A DNA stretch of 64,000 bases from Citrus sinensis (Eukaryota; Streptophyta; Magnoliopsida; Sapindales; Rutaceae): contig NC_068558.1 in NCBI RefSeq assembly GCF_022201045.2, positions 2,542,001 to 2,606,000 of the forward strand. Direction: 5' to 3'. Positions 1 to 10,480 of the stretch are shown here, in pieces. Numbering within the stretch: the stretch's first letter is position 1; every line of letters begins with the position of its first letter. The translations under genes were made by a program, and so were the position numbers. The notes under the pieces are model-generated. The model was not told the DNA's origin, ran no database searches, and saw nothing but the letters and a program-made list of their open reading frames with translations.

Positions 1-287
1 TGAGTATTGACCGCCGGAAAGCCAAAAACATCACCAAGTGTGACTGCACGCTTAAAGACGTCAAATGTGGTCGGATCTTTAGAAAAATCCGTGAAGAAAT
101 CATCAGAAGTTACGTTCGAAGCAGGTTTGCAGGGGAAACCATTGATAGAGATGGTGGCATTCAAATCCGCAATACAGACGTCTTGTAAAGGGTCAGGGTC
201 ACTTGCACGGGAAGGGAAAGGGAGCATCAGTAGTACTATCAGGCCGAATAGCAGCCCAAAGAGTGACATTGAGGAAGAAGATATCAT
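1..287 (-). CDS. Germin-like protein, copy 1 (5' part only, cut by window edge)
   Basis: Secreted cupin-fold germin-like protein. Only the N-terminal ~95 codons are present because the gene runs off the left edge. The ATG is the complement of 285-287. The translation matches the copy at 6668-7342 almost residue for residue: signal peptide, PLQDVCIADLN, GFPCKPA and the start of the first cupin segment. The two cysteines expected to form the germin disulphide are present; the metal-binding box lies outside the window. No stop or frameshift is visible in the part seen. Upstream are a TATA box and about 2 kb of sequence shared with copy 2, so this is the end member of a recent tandem duplication. 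Whether the rest of the gene is intact cannot be judged. Confidence 0.88.
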   Translation of the reverse strand, partial: MISSSSMSLFGLLFGLIVLLMLPFPSRASDPDPLQDVCIADLNATISINGFPCKPASNVTSDDFFTDFSKDPTTFDVFKRAVTLGDVFGFPAVNT

Positions 288-370
288 GGCTGTGGTTAAA
301 ATCTGAAATTACACAATTGTTAGCTGCAGGCTGTCTTTAGTTGTGGGATTTAAAGGAAAGATTATGGATC

Positions 371-378
371 TATTTATA
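371..378 (-). promoter_or_regulatory. TATA box of GLP copy 1
   Basis: TATAAATA on the minus strand, about 85 bases upstream of the ATG. The same motif sits at the same distance in the other two GLP copies (7426-7433 and 14624-14631). Confidence 0.6.
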
Positions 379-1317
379 CTACTCCCAATCTCAAATAGTG
401 ATTAACATTAATCTGAATTTAGTAAAATACTAATGCCGCTTAGAATTGGCGATCGATGAGGTTAATCGTTGACTTTCTGGATTTTGGATAGCGTGTACAA
501 ATTATTTAAAGCGGTACGTGATATCACAAGCAATTGCAACCGGGAAAGAAATTGAACCAAAACGAATGTCTCATTGTTTTGGCTTACTGACAGAGGGACA
601 GCTAATGTCCATGGTTAAGTAGTTTAATTTTCATTACTTCGAAAAACCAAAAAAAAATTAAATTTTAAAGGTAGAATAGAGTACTTTGTCAGTATAATTA
701 TGAACAGGAATCGTTCATTGTTGGTTAAAGAGTTTTGATTTGCTTCCTAGTGAATCATAAGCAAGTTAAAGCTTAAGATGCAATCTTCAGGAATGAGATG
801 TGAAGTAGGCGATGAATATCAGGTAATTTCGAGGTCATCAAGAATTGACGCTAAACCTTCTGGGCGCGTACACTCAATGACCAAGTCCACCAATTGTCAA
901 CAGCAGGGTAGTTTGATAGCCAATTCCATTAAGTGTCAGCAGACTATCTTAATACTGAGTTATCTTAATTAACTATGAAATGGCCATTGATGTGGAGATG
1001 GAGCTATTCATCCCCCCCAGACGGGTACCCTTTCCTTAATTCCTTCTGATTACGTGTATATCCTCATACAATTTTAAAACACATTCCAGAATCATAACAA
1101 TGTTAATTTAATGCTTGCGTACGTACTTAACATAGTCATTGACGGCATAACCGGATGCACCAATTATTAATCATTTAGTAATTAAAAAAAGTAACAAACA
1201 AACGATCTCACCGCGAAACAAGTGGAATTATTGAGACGTGCAAGCAATATTTTGCCGTACAAAATAATTCCACCATCACCATAACATCACCATAACATCA
1301 ATTTCTTGAAGCTATTC

Positions 1318-1545
1318 CAAAATGCATACATATTCTATTGACAACTTATTGGCCAAGCGTTCGAACTTTGGAATGTCTTAATGATTCTGTTTGCAAGAAT
1401 ATATGTTTGGTTAAATTCAGTGTCAAGGTTGCATCCTGTGTAGTTAATTAATTTAGATGAGAAGAAGATGGAATCCTTTTTATTAAAGTAGAAAGCAAGA
1501 TGGAGTAATCATCAAAACTCATCTACGGAACTAATTACGACAGAC
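1318..1545 (-). pseudogene. Fragment derived from the 5-FCL 3' flank/UTR (in GLP unit 1)
   Basis: Non-coding stretch clearly related to 23505-23750, just downstream of the 5-formyltetrahydrofolate cyclo-ligase stop codon. Shared stretches include the GGCCAAGCG..GAA(C/A)TTTG..AATGTC segment, TGATTCTGTTTGC/TGATTGTTGACG, and GCATCCTGT(G)TAGTT. It lies upstream of GLP copy 1. The match suggests that the ancestral duplicated unit carried a piece of the cyclo-ligase 3' end. Confidence 0.6.
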
Positions 1546-2280
1546 ACTAAGGGACATTTTGAAATTTCTAGTGCTTGTAATATAATTTGCTTCTATTGAG
1601 CTGATAAATTTGAGGTATGCGGTGCATGCTCAATGGCCTGATCGAGTGGTCTTAAAGTAATTTTATTTAATTAGCCACTCGTATTTAAATTTTAAGAGAA
1701 ATATGAATCTAAAAATAAATTTGAGTTTTAGGTATTCCCTTATCATTTCCTTTATTATTATTTTTTTTATAAAAATAGTTAGATGTTGAGCAGAACTATT
1801 GGTTTTGGATTGGTACCCTCCAAAACCCTTTGATAACCTCTTCTATTTATTTACAGATTTAATCTCCATTGAAATTACATTGAAAGACAAAAATATATAT
1901 CTAATTAAACTTACATTTAACATGCCACTGTTTTAAATTTTTGGAAAATTATTTACACCCACATATCACATGTGCTATATGCTATTTAGCAACTTTTATT
2001 TTTTTCCTCTCTTGAGTGTATATATATGTATGTGTATATAAATTTTTAAACCACCATAAAAAAAAAAATCGATAGCCCCATTATTCCTATTCCATATCAA
2101 ATATAGAATAGAGGCTATGGCGTATATTTGCAATCATCAATGTAATTATGCTAAGAAAGACCAATGGCATATTAAACAAACAAATTTTTGAATGATCTGC
2201 TTTTGCGCTGAAAATGATTGGAAACTAAAATTCATAAATGGAAAAAATTAACTAAAACATTTTGGCAACAGAAAAAAATA

Positions 2281-3197
2281 AAATAAAATTCCTAATCTCA
2301 TTAATGACCCATCTATTTCCTTTCTATTATTTAGGGGTGGCAATGGGGAGGGGAGGTGACCGACATCCCTATACTCATAGCCGATATTTTGTATATGTCT
2401 CCATCCCTTCCGTCTCAGTCAAAATTGCTTGAATGAGGGGATGAGGATCCCAAAATCATAACAGGAGATCCTAGAGACTCTTCGATCCTCAAATAATTGA
2501 TGCGTTTTTAGTTTCCGAGTTCGATTTAATCATATTAAAATACATAACTTAAATAAAATTTGGCAATATATCTTCAATTAACATTAATTCATTACAAAAG
2601 TCACACTCCAAAATAAAAATCATCAAAATAATCATCTTCGTCAATCTTTATAATCCTATAACAAAAAAAAAAAACTTTTATATCAATAATGAAGTAAATG
2701 AAATGGATATAGGTATTTAAATTAATGAGATGGCGATGCGACATGTTACTAGGCTATAATGAGATAAAGACTAGTTAGCTGCTGGCTGAGGCGTGAAGAA
2801 TTTGGAAACGATGAGTGAGATTGTGAGAGAGTGGCTCACAGTTTGATTTTTGAATTGTGGACATGTGGGATTGTCAAATTTGTGCTATGTTTAATTCTAA
2901 ATTATTGCAAAGTATTTAAATTATTAACTAATAATTATATTTATTATTTACAAGATCTGATTCAAAAATCATAATGTCTTTTTTTTGTTCTTGAATTGAA
3001 TGAGCTTCCACCTAAACTGCTCAGTAAAAGCCCAAAACCAGTCCAGGAAACAATGAAGCTTTATCGAATTTTTTTATTTAATCTATTGCCAAATAGATTC
3101 TTTTCTCCCATACCAGGTATACTCTATGTTACCAAATCACTTGCATTATTATTATTGTTCAGATTGAAATGAATCGAAATTGGTACGGAGTTGGTTA
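2281..3197. other. Intergenic DNA with a degenerate hAT-like end at about 2331
   Basis: AT-rich and without coding signal. From 2331 the text TAGGGGTGGCAATGGGG resembles hAT-type termini found elsewhere in this window. Related G-rich/C-rich text occurs near 3590-3760, but no matching right terminus or target duplication could be found, so an intact element is not claimed. Confidence 0.35.
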
Positions 3198-3468
<271 letters not shown>

Positions 3469-3800
3469 TAGTTGGGTCCAGCCGGCCTATTCTTGAAATG
3501 AAAATATTTAGTATTTTACAATTTAAATTTTATTAATTATTAGTTAATAATTCTAAAAAAATTAAAATTAAAAGTTAAAATAAGAAAACGTGAAAATGGG
3601 GAGGGAATGAGATTCTACTTCATTCTCGTTCCTTCTCCGAATAAGAAATTGAAAAAAAAATCATCCATGTCCCTTCTTCAAATAAAAAAAATTGGGTATA
3701 AAGTCGTCCACTCATCGTCCTATCCTTTTTAAATAGAGAAAATCTCTGGGGCCTCGTCCTCCTACTACATTCTTTCAAAAGCTGCTTCCAAATGAAAGCT

Positions 3801-4677
3801 TAGGGATGGCAATTGTACCCGCAAATCCGCAAATCCGCCCAAACCCACCCGCCCAAACCCGCCCGTTGTGGGTAATTTTACCCGTTGCGGGCGGGTTTAG
3901 TATTATAAATTAAAACCCGCACATGGATGCGGGTGGGTTTGGTATTAACCTTATATCCGGTGGATACCCGCATGGATATCCACCAAACCCGCAATATTTT
4001 TTTTAAATATTTTTAGTTTAATTTTAATCTAAAAATGTATAAAGAAAATAATGTCATTAATTAAATTACCAAATAGCCAAATGCTCAAAATTGTGTATGT
4101 GTGTATGTGGCCTATATCCTATTCTAAAGTCATAATTTAAAGAAAACTAAAGGCATTTTCCTTCGAATTAGTATTTGAAAATATTAATCTTAATTATTAT
4201 TATAGGCATTGTGTTGGATGGGTGCTTATGGTGGTGAATGAAATGAATATCTTCTTTTGGAGCTTGTTTTAAATGATAATATGAAATGTAATTATTATTT
4301 TTAGATACTAGTTTGTGTTTTTTAAATGGATTTGTGTAATTTATACTTAAATTTGAGAATTTGTGTTGAATTGATGTGGAAATTTTAATTTTTCATTTAC
4401 ATTATTTAAATATAAAATTGAGTATGTTATATGGAATTTGAGGTTATTATTATAAATTTATATATTAAACATTTGTGATTTTAAATACGGAAACCCGCAA
4501 AAAATCCGCCGGATACCATTGCGGGTTTGGTAATTGTTAAAACCCGCTGCGGGTGGGTTTTTGTAAAAAAATTAAAACCCGCTGCGAGTTGCGGGTGGGT
4601 TTGGTAATTTAAATTTTGTGCGGGTTTAGGTTTGGTAATGGCAAACCCGCTGCGGGCGGTGCCCATTGCCATCCCTA
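3801..4677. mobile_element. Non-autonomous hAT-type element, 877 bp
   Basis: Inverted termini TAGGGATGGCAAT ... ATTGCCATCCCTA are flanked by a perfect 8-bp target duplication TGAAAGCT (3793-3800 and 4678-4685), the size typical of hAT elements. The subterminal ~180 bp on each side are packed with short ACCCGC/GCGGGT repeats in opposite orientations, so the two ends could fold onto each other; the core is AT-rich. There is no transposase reading frame, so mobility would depend on an enzyme supplied elsewhere. Confidence 0.9.
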
Positions 4678-4685
4678 TGAAAGCT

Positions 4686-6667
4686 GCTGCCGAATAAGGA
4701 AAAAATTTTTAAAAAATTTATCAAACACTATTCGCTATTCTTATAGTGTTTTGACCACAGCATGTGCCTGTCAAAGGTTCTGTTTGCTATTGCTATTGTT
4801 GTAAAGTAAACGCTCCAGTTATGAGATAAAGAATTGACAATATATGATAAATATTACTTTTTAATAATTATCCTGAGAAAAGTAACAAACATATTAAATT
4901 TTTTTCATCAAACACATTGAGGTGAAATCACATTAACTTTTAAACCTTAAATATAAATCTTTACCAAACATCAAAAGCCACAGCTGCCCAACAATGGTTC
5001 CAAACGAAGCCTAAGGCTGCTGGGCAAATGGAAATGGGATATAAGAGTATCTGAATCAAGTGGTTGAGCTCTGCATGTGCGGCATGTATAAGAAGATGCA
5101 GCCTAGCACCGCTAAATTATGTCCGGTATAACAATCTGGATAACGGAATTCATCCTTATCCGACGGCCATCTTACACCTTAGGAAAAAGTACTTATTATC
5201 AAAGGTATATTTTGTCGGTGATATAACTGTTTGTTGTAGTAGATTAAACGAACTTGACTTCAAACGGCCTAATCTTTGCACTGAAAGCACAGTTTACAAC
5301 CAGGTCTGGAATCTTCAATGAGGTTTCAGTACCTGTACTTTCAAGGTCGTGGAAATTTAAATCTGATTGCAGCTAGTAGCTTACTGAGATTTTATCATTG
5401 GACTTATCCAATTCATGACGATCGATTGATTCCCCAATTCATTAATTGGGTCTTCAGGAACTTATGATCAGCGTAACACATCTTATTTGTCTTTCGGGAT
5501 GGTGCCGACTCATTCCTGGAGCTAAAGGTTATTGGCTGGCTTGCAGCCATGAGCCATCTCCGATAACTGAAAGCTTCAAGTTTTCATTCATTCCATGCCC
5601 TGGTGCACCCAGTTTTCATTAACAGAGAACGAATAAGAGACCCAATGCTTGTAGGGCATCACAAAAGCCTTCTAATTTTACTCTCTAGATGCCTATTTCT
5701 TTAGTTACATGGTAAGTTAAAGAGTAAAAAAAAAAAAAAATTCCCAAAAAACTCTTCAAATAGAAACAAATTTATATTATTTTAGTCAAATTATTCTCCC
5801 ACTATATTAAACTAGCTTCCATTTTTCAACCATATAGTTATAGTACTACACTCACTTTAGTAATGATGATATAAAAATTAGTATAATATATTTGAAGAGG
5901 AGAAGTCACTCTTTAATAACTGAAAAGAGAAAGGGTCAATTTTATTGTGAGAGCTCTTTGAAACTCTTATTACTCATGTAACTCTTTAAATAAGATATAA
6001 ATATCTAATTTAAAGCATTAATGATGCTCTTATATTCTAAAACTAGTAGAATAATTGATTTATAATTGATGTAAATATATCATTTAACGCCTTTTCTTTT
6101 CCTTTTATTATTTTTTCCAGCTAGCTCTATTTTCTTTTTGTGTGTGTGTGTGGGAGGGGGGGGGGGGTTGTGGGTAAACAACTATGTTTCAAATGCAGTT
6201 GGAAAATTGCTTCAATGGGTAGAAATGTTTTTTTAACATATATAAACAACATCAAGGGCAAATTGATATTTTAACAAAGATTTATTAACAGATTTTATTT
6301 GAATTCACCAAAAAGTGATTGATTGATAAAAGTTACAAAAAAAAGATAGTTTAGTTTTAACAGTTAGTGGTTACATGTATGTATTTTATACATCTTATTG
6401 AATAAGTGTGCCGATGGTGTCAAGAGTAACATATTGTAATTAATTTAATTCGATCAAATTGTTCCTAATATTAACTCACACATTCATGATCTAACATTTA
6501 TTTTGAATAAAAAGAAATTTAGAAAAAAAAGCAGTAGATCATTTCTTTATTCTATAATTATTGGTTGTCTCAGCTTTATTCTTTATTTAATAATTAGTAC
6601 ACACAACAGATCTCATCCATTAGTTGTGAGACATAAAGGATATCGATCGAACATCGAGGATGTTAAT
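4686..6667. other. Intergenic DNA, nothing recognised
   Basis: About 2 kb without convincing coding sequence. It holds a (TG)n plus poly-G run near 6138-6167 and AT-rich 3' flank of GLP copy 2. A 3'-UTR-like stretch at 6540-6660 weakly resembles 13730-13840 downstream of GLP copy 3. Confidence 0.5.
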
Positions 6668-7342
6668 CTAGCTTGATTGGGCTCGGGCTGCTCTGATGGC
6701 ATTGATCACATCATCACCCACTCGGAAAGATTTGGTCAACACTTCATTGGGAACGGGAGGCGTTGCGTCAAATATAGTACCGATTGAATCCGAAACGCCA
6801 GGATTTTGAGTATTGAAAATAGGTATAAAGGTGGCCGGCTCGTTTCCAACATTTAGTTGGAAGTGAACCAGTGCTCTAGGAATTAAGAACACCTTCCCGG
6901 GAGTCAAGACCTTTGAGAAAAAGGTATTATTAGTTGTTACTATACCTACGAGCAACGTTCCTCTGGTAACAATACCAGCCTCAGTTCCACGAGGATGCGT
7001 ATGAGGCGGGTTTATTCCGCCGACATCCAAGTCAAGTCGGAAGAGTGAAACTCCTTGAGTATTGACCGCCGGAAAGCCAAAAACATCACCAAATGTGACT
7101 GCACGCTTAAAGACGTCAAATGTGGTCGGATCTTTAGAAAAATCAGTGAAGAAATCATCGGAAGTTACCTTCGAAGCAGGTTTGCAGGGGAAACCATTGA
7201 TAGAGATGGTGGCATTCAAATCCGCAATACAGACGTCTTGTAAAGGGTCAGGGTCACTTGCACGGGAAGGGAAAGGGAGCATCAGTAGTACTATCAGGCC
7301 GCATAGCAGCCCAAAGAGTGACATTGAGGAAGAAGATATCAT
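6668..7342 (-). CDS. Germin-like protein, copy 2 (complete)
   Basis: Intronless 224-aa germin-like protein, the normal family length. Residues 1-29 form a signal peptide with a hydrophobic LLCGLIVLLML core, so the protein is expected in the cell wall/apoplast. Cys38 and Cys53 are the conserved disulphide pair. Germin box 1 (GINPPHTHPRGTEAG) supplies His114, His116 and Glu121, and box 2 (LIPRALVHFQLNVG) supplies His160; together these are the Mn-binding ligands of the cupin barrel. Sequons lie at Asn43 and Asn138. Family members act as superoxide dismutase, oxalate oxidase or phosphodiesterase, or have no proven activity, and the sequence does not say which applies here. It is one of three tandem minus-strand copies about 7 kb apart. 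Confidence 0.95.
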   Translation of the reverse strand: MISSSSMSLFGLLCGLIVLLMLPFPSRASDPDPLQDVCIADLNATISINGFPCKPASKVTSDDFFTDFSKDPTTFDVFKRAVTFGDVFGFPAVNTQGVSLFRLDLDVGGINPPHTHPRGTEAGIVTRGTLLVGIVTTNNTFFSKVLTPGKVFLIPRALVHFQLNVGNEPATFIPIFNTQNPGVSDSIGTIFDATPPVPNEVLTKSFRVGDDVINAIRAARAQSS

Positions 7343-7425
7343 GGCTGTGGTTAAAATCTGAAATTACACAATTTTTGGCTGCAGGTTGTCTTTAGTTGTG
7401 GAATTTAAAGGAAAGATTATGGATC

Positions 7426-7433
7426 TATTTATA
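7426..7433 (-). promoter_or_regulatory. TATA box of GLP copy 2
   Basis: TATAAATA on the minus strand, 84 bases before the ATG, in a promoter nearly identical to that of copy 1. Confidence 0.65.
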
Positions 7434-8130
7434 CCACTCCTTGGAATCTCAAATAGTGATTAACGTTAATCTGAATTTAGTAAAATATTAATGCCAATTA
7501 GAATTGGCAATCGATGAGGTTAGTCGTTGACTTTCTAAATTTTGGATAGCGTGTACAAATTATTTAAAGCGGTACGTGATATCACAAGCAATTGCAACCG
7601 GGAAAAAAATTGAACCAAAACGAATGTCTCATTGTTTTGGCTTTCTGACAGAGGGACAGCTAAAGTCGATGGTTAAGTAATTTAATATCCATTACTTTGA
7701 AAAACCCAAAAAAAAAAAATTAAAGCTAGAATAATGTACTTTGTCAGTATAATTATGAACAGGAATCGTTCATTGTTGGTTAAAGAGTTTTGATTTGCTT
7801 CCTAATGAATCATAAGCAAGTTAAAGCTTAATGTGCAATCTTCAGTAATGAGATGTGAAGTAGTCGTTGAATATCAGGTAATTTCAAGGTCATCAAGAAT
7901 TGATTCTAAACCTTCTGGGCGAACTCAATGACCAAGTCCAGCAATTGTCAACGGGAGGGTAGTTTGATAGCCAATTCCATTAAGTGTCAGCAGACTATCT
8001 TAATACCCAGTTATCTTAATTAACTTTGAAATGGCCGTTGATGGAGCTATTCAGCCGCCCAGACGACCATTTCCTTAATTCCTTCCTTAATTCCTTTTGA
8101 TTACGTGTATATTATTATACAATTTTAAAA

Positions 8131-8828
8131 TGGGGGATTGCCACTTTCCCCCTTACAATAATCAACACACACCACTTACCTCCCTATTGTTTTTATAATG
8201 GCCAAAAACTTCCATGACAGCATAAGTTTATAATATTACCCTTATTTTCAACTACTCTTTTATTTACATTTATTATAAATTAAATAAATCATATGAATAG
8301 AAACTAAATAAAAAAATTAAGTATTAAAAATAAGAAATATTTGTTTTGATGTGAGTAAAAAAGTAATAATAAATTATTTTTCTTGTAATTATTTATTTTG
8401 TGAACATTTTCTTATAATAAATATTTTGTAATATTTTAAAATTAAATGTAAAAATTATAGGCAAAATATTTAATTATTTATCTTATAATAAATTTTTATT
8501 TGTCATTCAAATTTTCTTATAATAATTTTCTTATATTTTTATTATAAGAAAATTTTCACAAAATAAATAAGTACAAGAAAAAAAATTTATTATTAATTTT
8601 TTTGCTCATATCAAAATATATATTTCTTATTTTTAATGCTTAATTTTTTATTTAGTTTCTATTCATGTGATTTATTTAATTTATAATAAATATAAATAAA
8701 AGATTAGTTAAAAATAAGAGTAATATTGTAAACTTATGCTATCAGGGGGTTTTTTGGCCTTTATAAAAACAACAAGAGGAGAAATGGTATATGTTAATTA
8801 GTGTAGGAGGGAAAGTGGCAATCTCCCA
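8131..8828. mobile_element. Foldback (long inverted repeat) MITE, 698 bp
   Basis: Starts TGGGGGATTGCCACTTTCCC and ends with the near-exact complement GGGAAAGTGGCAATCTCCCA. The similarity continues inward, so that nearly the whole left half (to about 8420) is the inverted copy of the right half (from about 8520). It is flanked by TTTTAAAA at 8123-8130 and 8829-8836, or 9 bp if the adjacent A is counted. The sister tandem copy holds the unoccupied site at 1072-1079. A 9-bp duplication with long inverted repeats would suit a Mutator-like derivative and an 8-bp one hAT; one base of ambiguity prevents a decision. Confidence 0.92.
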
Positions 8829-9114
8829 TTTTAAAACACATTCCAGAGTCACTAACAATGTTAATTTAATGCTTGCATACGTACTTAACATAGTCATTGA
8901 CGGCATAACCAGATGCACCAAATTATTAATCATTTAATAATTAAGAAAAGTAACAAACAAACGATCTTACCGCGAAACAAGTGGTATTATTGAGACTTGC
9001 AAGCAAGCAATATTTTGCGATACAAAAATAATTTGCGATCAGTTACTCCAATTTTCCACCATTATCATAACATCAATTTCTTTTAACAGAATATACTAAT
9101 ATCTTGAAGCTATT

Positions 9115-9420
9115 CCAAAATGCATACATACTCGGTAGCACAAGCCTTGCTTGTCGAACATTCAACAATGGGTGATGTAATCCTTTTAACAGCTTCTTGG
9201 CCAAGCGTTTGAACTTTGAAATGTCTTAATGATTCTGTTTGCAGACAGTTACATATGTTTGGTTTTTAAATTCAGTGTCAAGGTTGCATCCTGTGTAGTT
9301 AATTTGTTGAGTTAATTAATTTAGATGAGAAGAAGATGGAATCCTTTAAGTAGACAAACAAGATGGAGTAATCATCAAAACTCATCTACAAAACTAATTA
9401 CGACAGACACTAAGGGCCAT
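9115..9420 (-). pseudogene. Fragment derived from the 5-FCL 3' flank/UTR (in GLP unit 2)
   Basis: Same fragment as 1318-1545, retaining more of the match to 23480-23750, for example AAGCCTTGC..GTC and ATGTAATCCT(T/C)TT(A/G)ACAGCT. No coding sequence is included. Confidence 0.62.
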
Positions 9421-9443
9421 TTTGAAATTTCTAGTGCTTGTAA

Positions 9444-9656
9444 TTTTTTTTTAGTGATAATAAAGACACAAACTCTTGTACAAACTGATGTGGCATTAAT
9501 TCATTGGTTGAATGAAAATATAAAATAATGAAAATAAATCATGTGGGCCAAGAGATATTTAATTCGATCAATTTTATTATATCATATCAGTTTGTACAAG
9601 ATAAGTTTGTATAAGAATTTGTGACTATATCATTACTCTTTTTTTTTTTTAAAGGC
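9444..9656. mobile_element. Small terminal-inverted-repeat insertion, 213 bp
   Basis: Absent from tandem unit 1, where AGTGCTTGTAA occurs once (1570-1580). In unit 2 the insertion is bracketed by AGTGCTTGTAA (9433-9443) and AGTGATTGTAA (9657-9667), an 11-bp duplication with one mismatch. The ends are imperfect inverted repeats: AGTGATAATAAAGACACAAA on the left, with the complement of GTGACTATATCATTACT on the right. T-runs sit at both edges. A decayed relative of the same family may lie at about 10990-11165. Confidence 0.7.
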
Positions 9657-9983
9657 AGTGATTGTAATATAATTTGCTTCTATTGAGTTGATAAGTAGTT
9701 AGGTTTGCGGTGGATGCTCCCTGGCCTCATCCATGGATTTTAAAGTAGTTTTATTTAGTTCGCCATTTAAGTTCAAATTTTTGGAGAGGTAAGGGTCTAA
9801 AAAATGAATTTAAGTTTTACGAATTCCCTTACCATTTTTTGATAAAAATAATTAGATATTGAGCAGAACTATTGGTTTTGGATTGATACCCCTCCAAAAC
9901 CCTTTGATAACCTCTTCTAGTTATTTACATATTTAACCTCCATAGAAATTACATTAAACGACAAAATATATATTTAATTAAAC

Positions 9984-10123
9984 TTTTTTTTTTCTTTTAA
10001 AAAGGTAAGAGGTGAGCCAAACCCAAATAATTTTTATTTTCCCCTTACCTCCCCCAAGGCTTGAACTTGGGTAATCAGTTGCTACAAACATCATGCTGGT
10101 TGACCACGCCGAAGAAAAAAAAA
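9984..10123 (-). mobile_element. Possible tRNA-derived SINE-like insertion
   Basis: About 140 bp present in GLP unit 2 and missing at the matching place in unit 1 (about 1912). Read on the minus strand it contains a tRNA-like region, GTGGTCAACCAG followed about 30 bases later by a B-box-like AAGTTCAAGCC, and it ends in an A-rich tail. No clear target duplication was found, so the class is tentative. Confidence 0.4.
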
Positions 10124-10480
10124 TGACTATTTTTTATTTTTAGAAAATTATTTGCCCCCACGTGTCACATCTGTTATATGTTATTTAACAACTTCCATAT
10201 TTTTTTCTCTCTTGAATTAAACACACACACACATATAAACTTTTAAACCACCTAAAAAAAAAATCGAAAACCTCATTATTCATTTTCCATATCAAATATG
10301 GAAGAGAGGCTATGGCCTATATGAGCAATCATCAATGTAATTATGCTAAGAATGACCGATGTCATATTAAACAAACAAGTTTTTCAATGATCTGCTTATG
10401 TGCTGAAAATAATTGGAAACTAAAAATCATAAATATAAAAATTAAAAGGCTTTTCAACTAAAACATGTTAGCAAGAGGGA

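Larger units (their letters stand above)
1..2280. repeat. Tandem duplication, unit 1 (GLP 5' part plus upstream DNA)
   Basis: Aligns over its whole length with 7056-10480: GLP coding sequence, promoter, and about 2 kb of upstream DNA. Positions 2090-2180 still match 10280-10370 well. The left end is outside the window. Differences are point changes, small indels, and insertions of mobile DNA in unit 2 that are absent here. Confidence 0.85.
7056..10480. repeat. Tandem duplication, unit 2 (GLP and upstream DNA)
   Basis: Counterpart of 1-2280. It is longer because it received at least three insertions that unit 1 lacks: 8131-8828 (foldback element), 9444-9656 (small terminal-inverted-repeat element) and about 9984-10123 (SINE-like). 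The matching empty sites in unit 1 are readable, so these insertions postdate the duplication. Confidence 0.85.

Noticed and set aside
7..306. Plus-strand frame antisense to GLP copy 1 (also 7062-7361 and 14265-14552)
   Set aside because: Mirror of the conserved GLP coding sequence. It is conserved only because the sense strand is, and it has no independent signal.
5064..5321. 85-codon plus-strand frame in the GLP spacer
   Set aside because: No family resemblance, no splice or promoter context, composition close to random.
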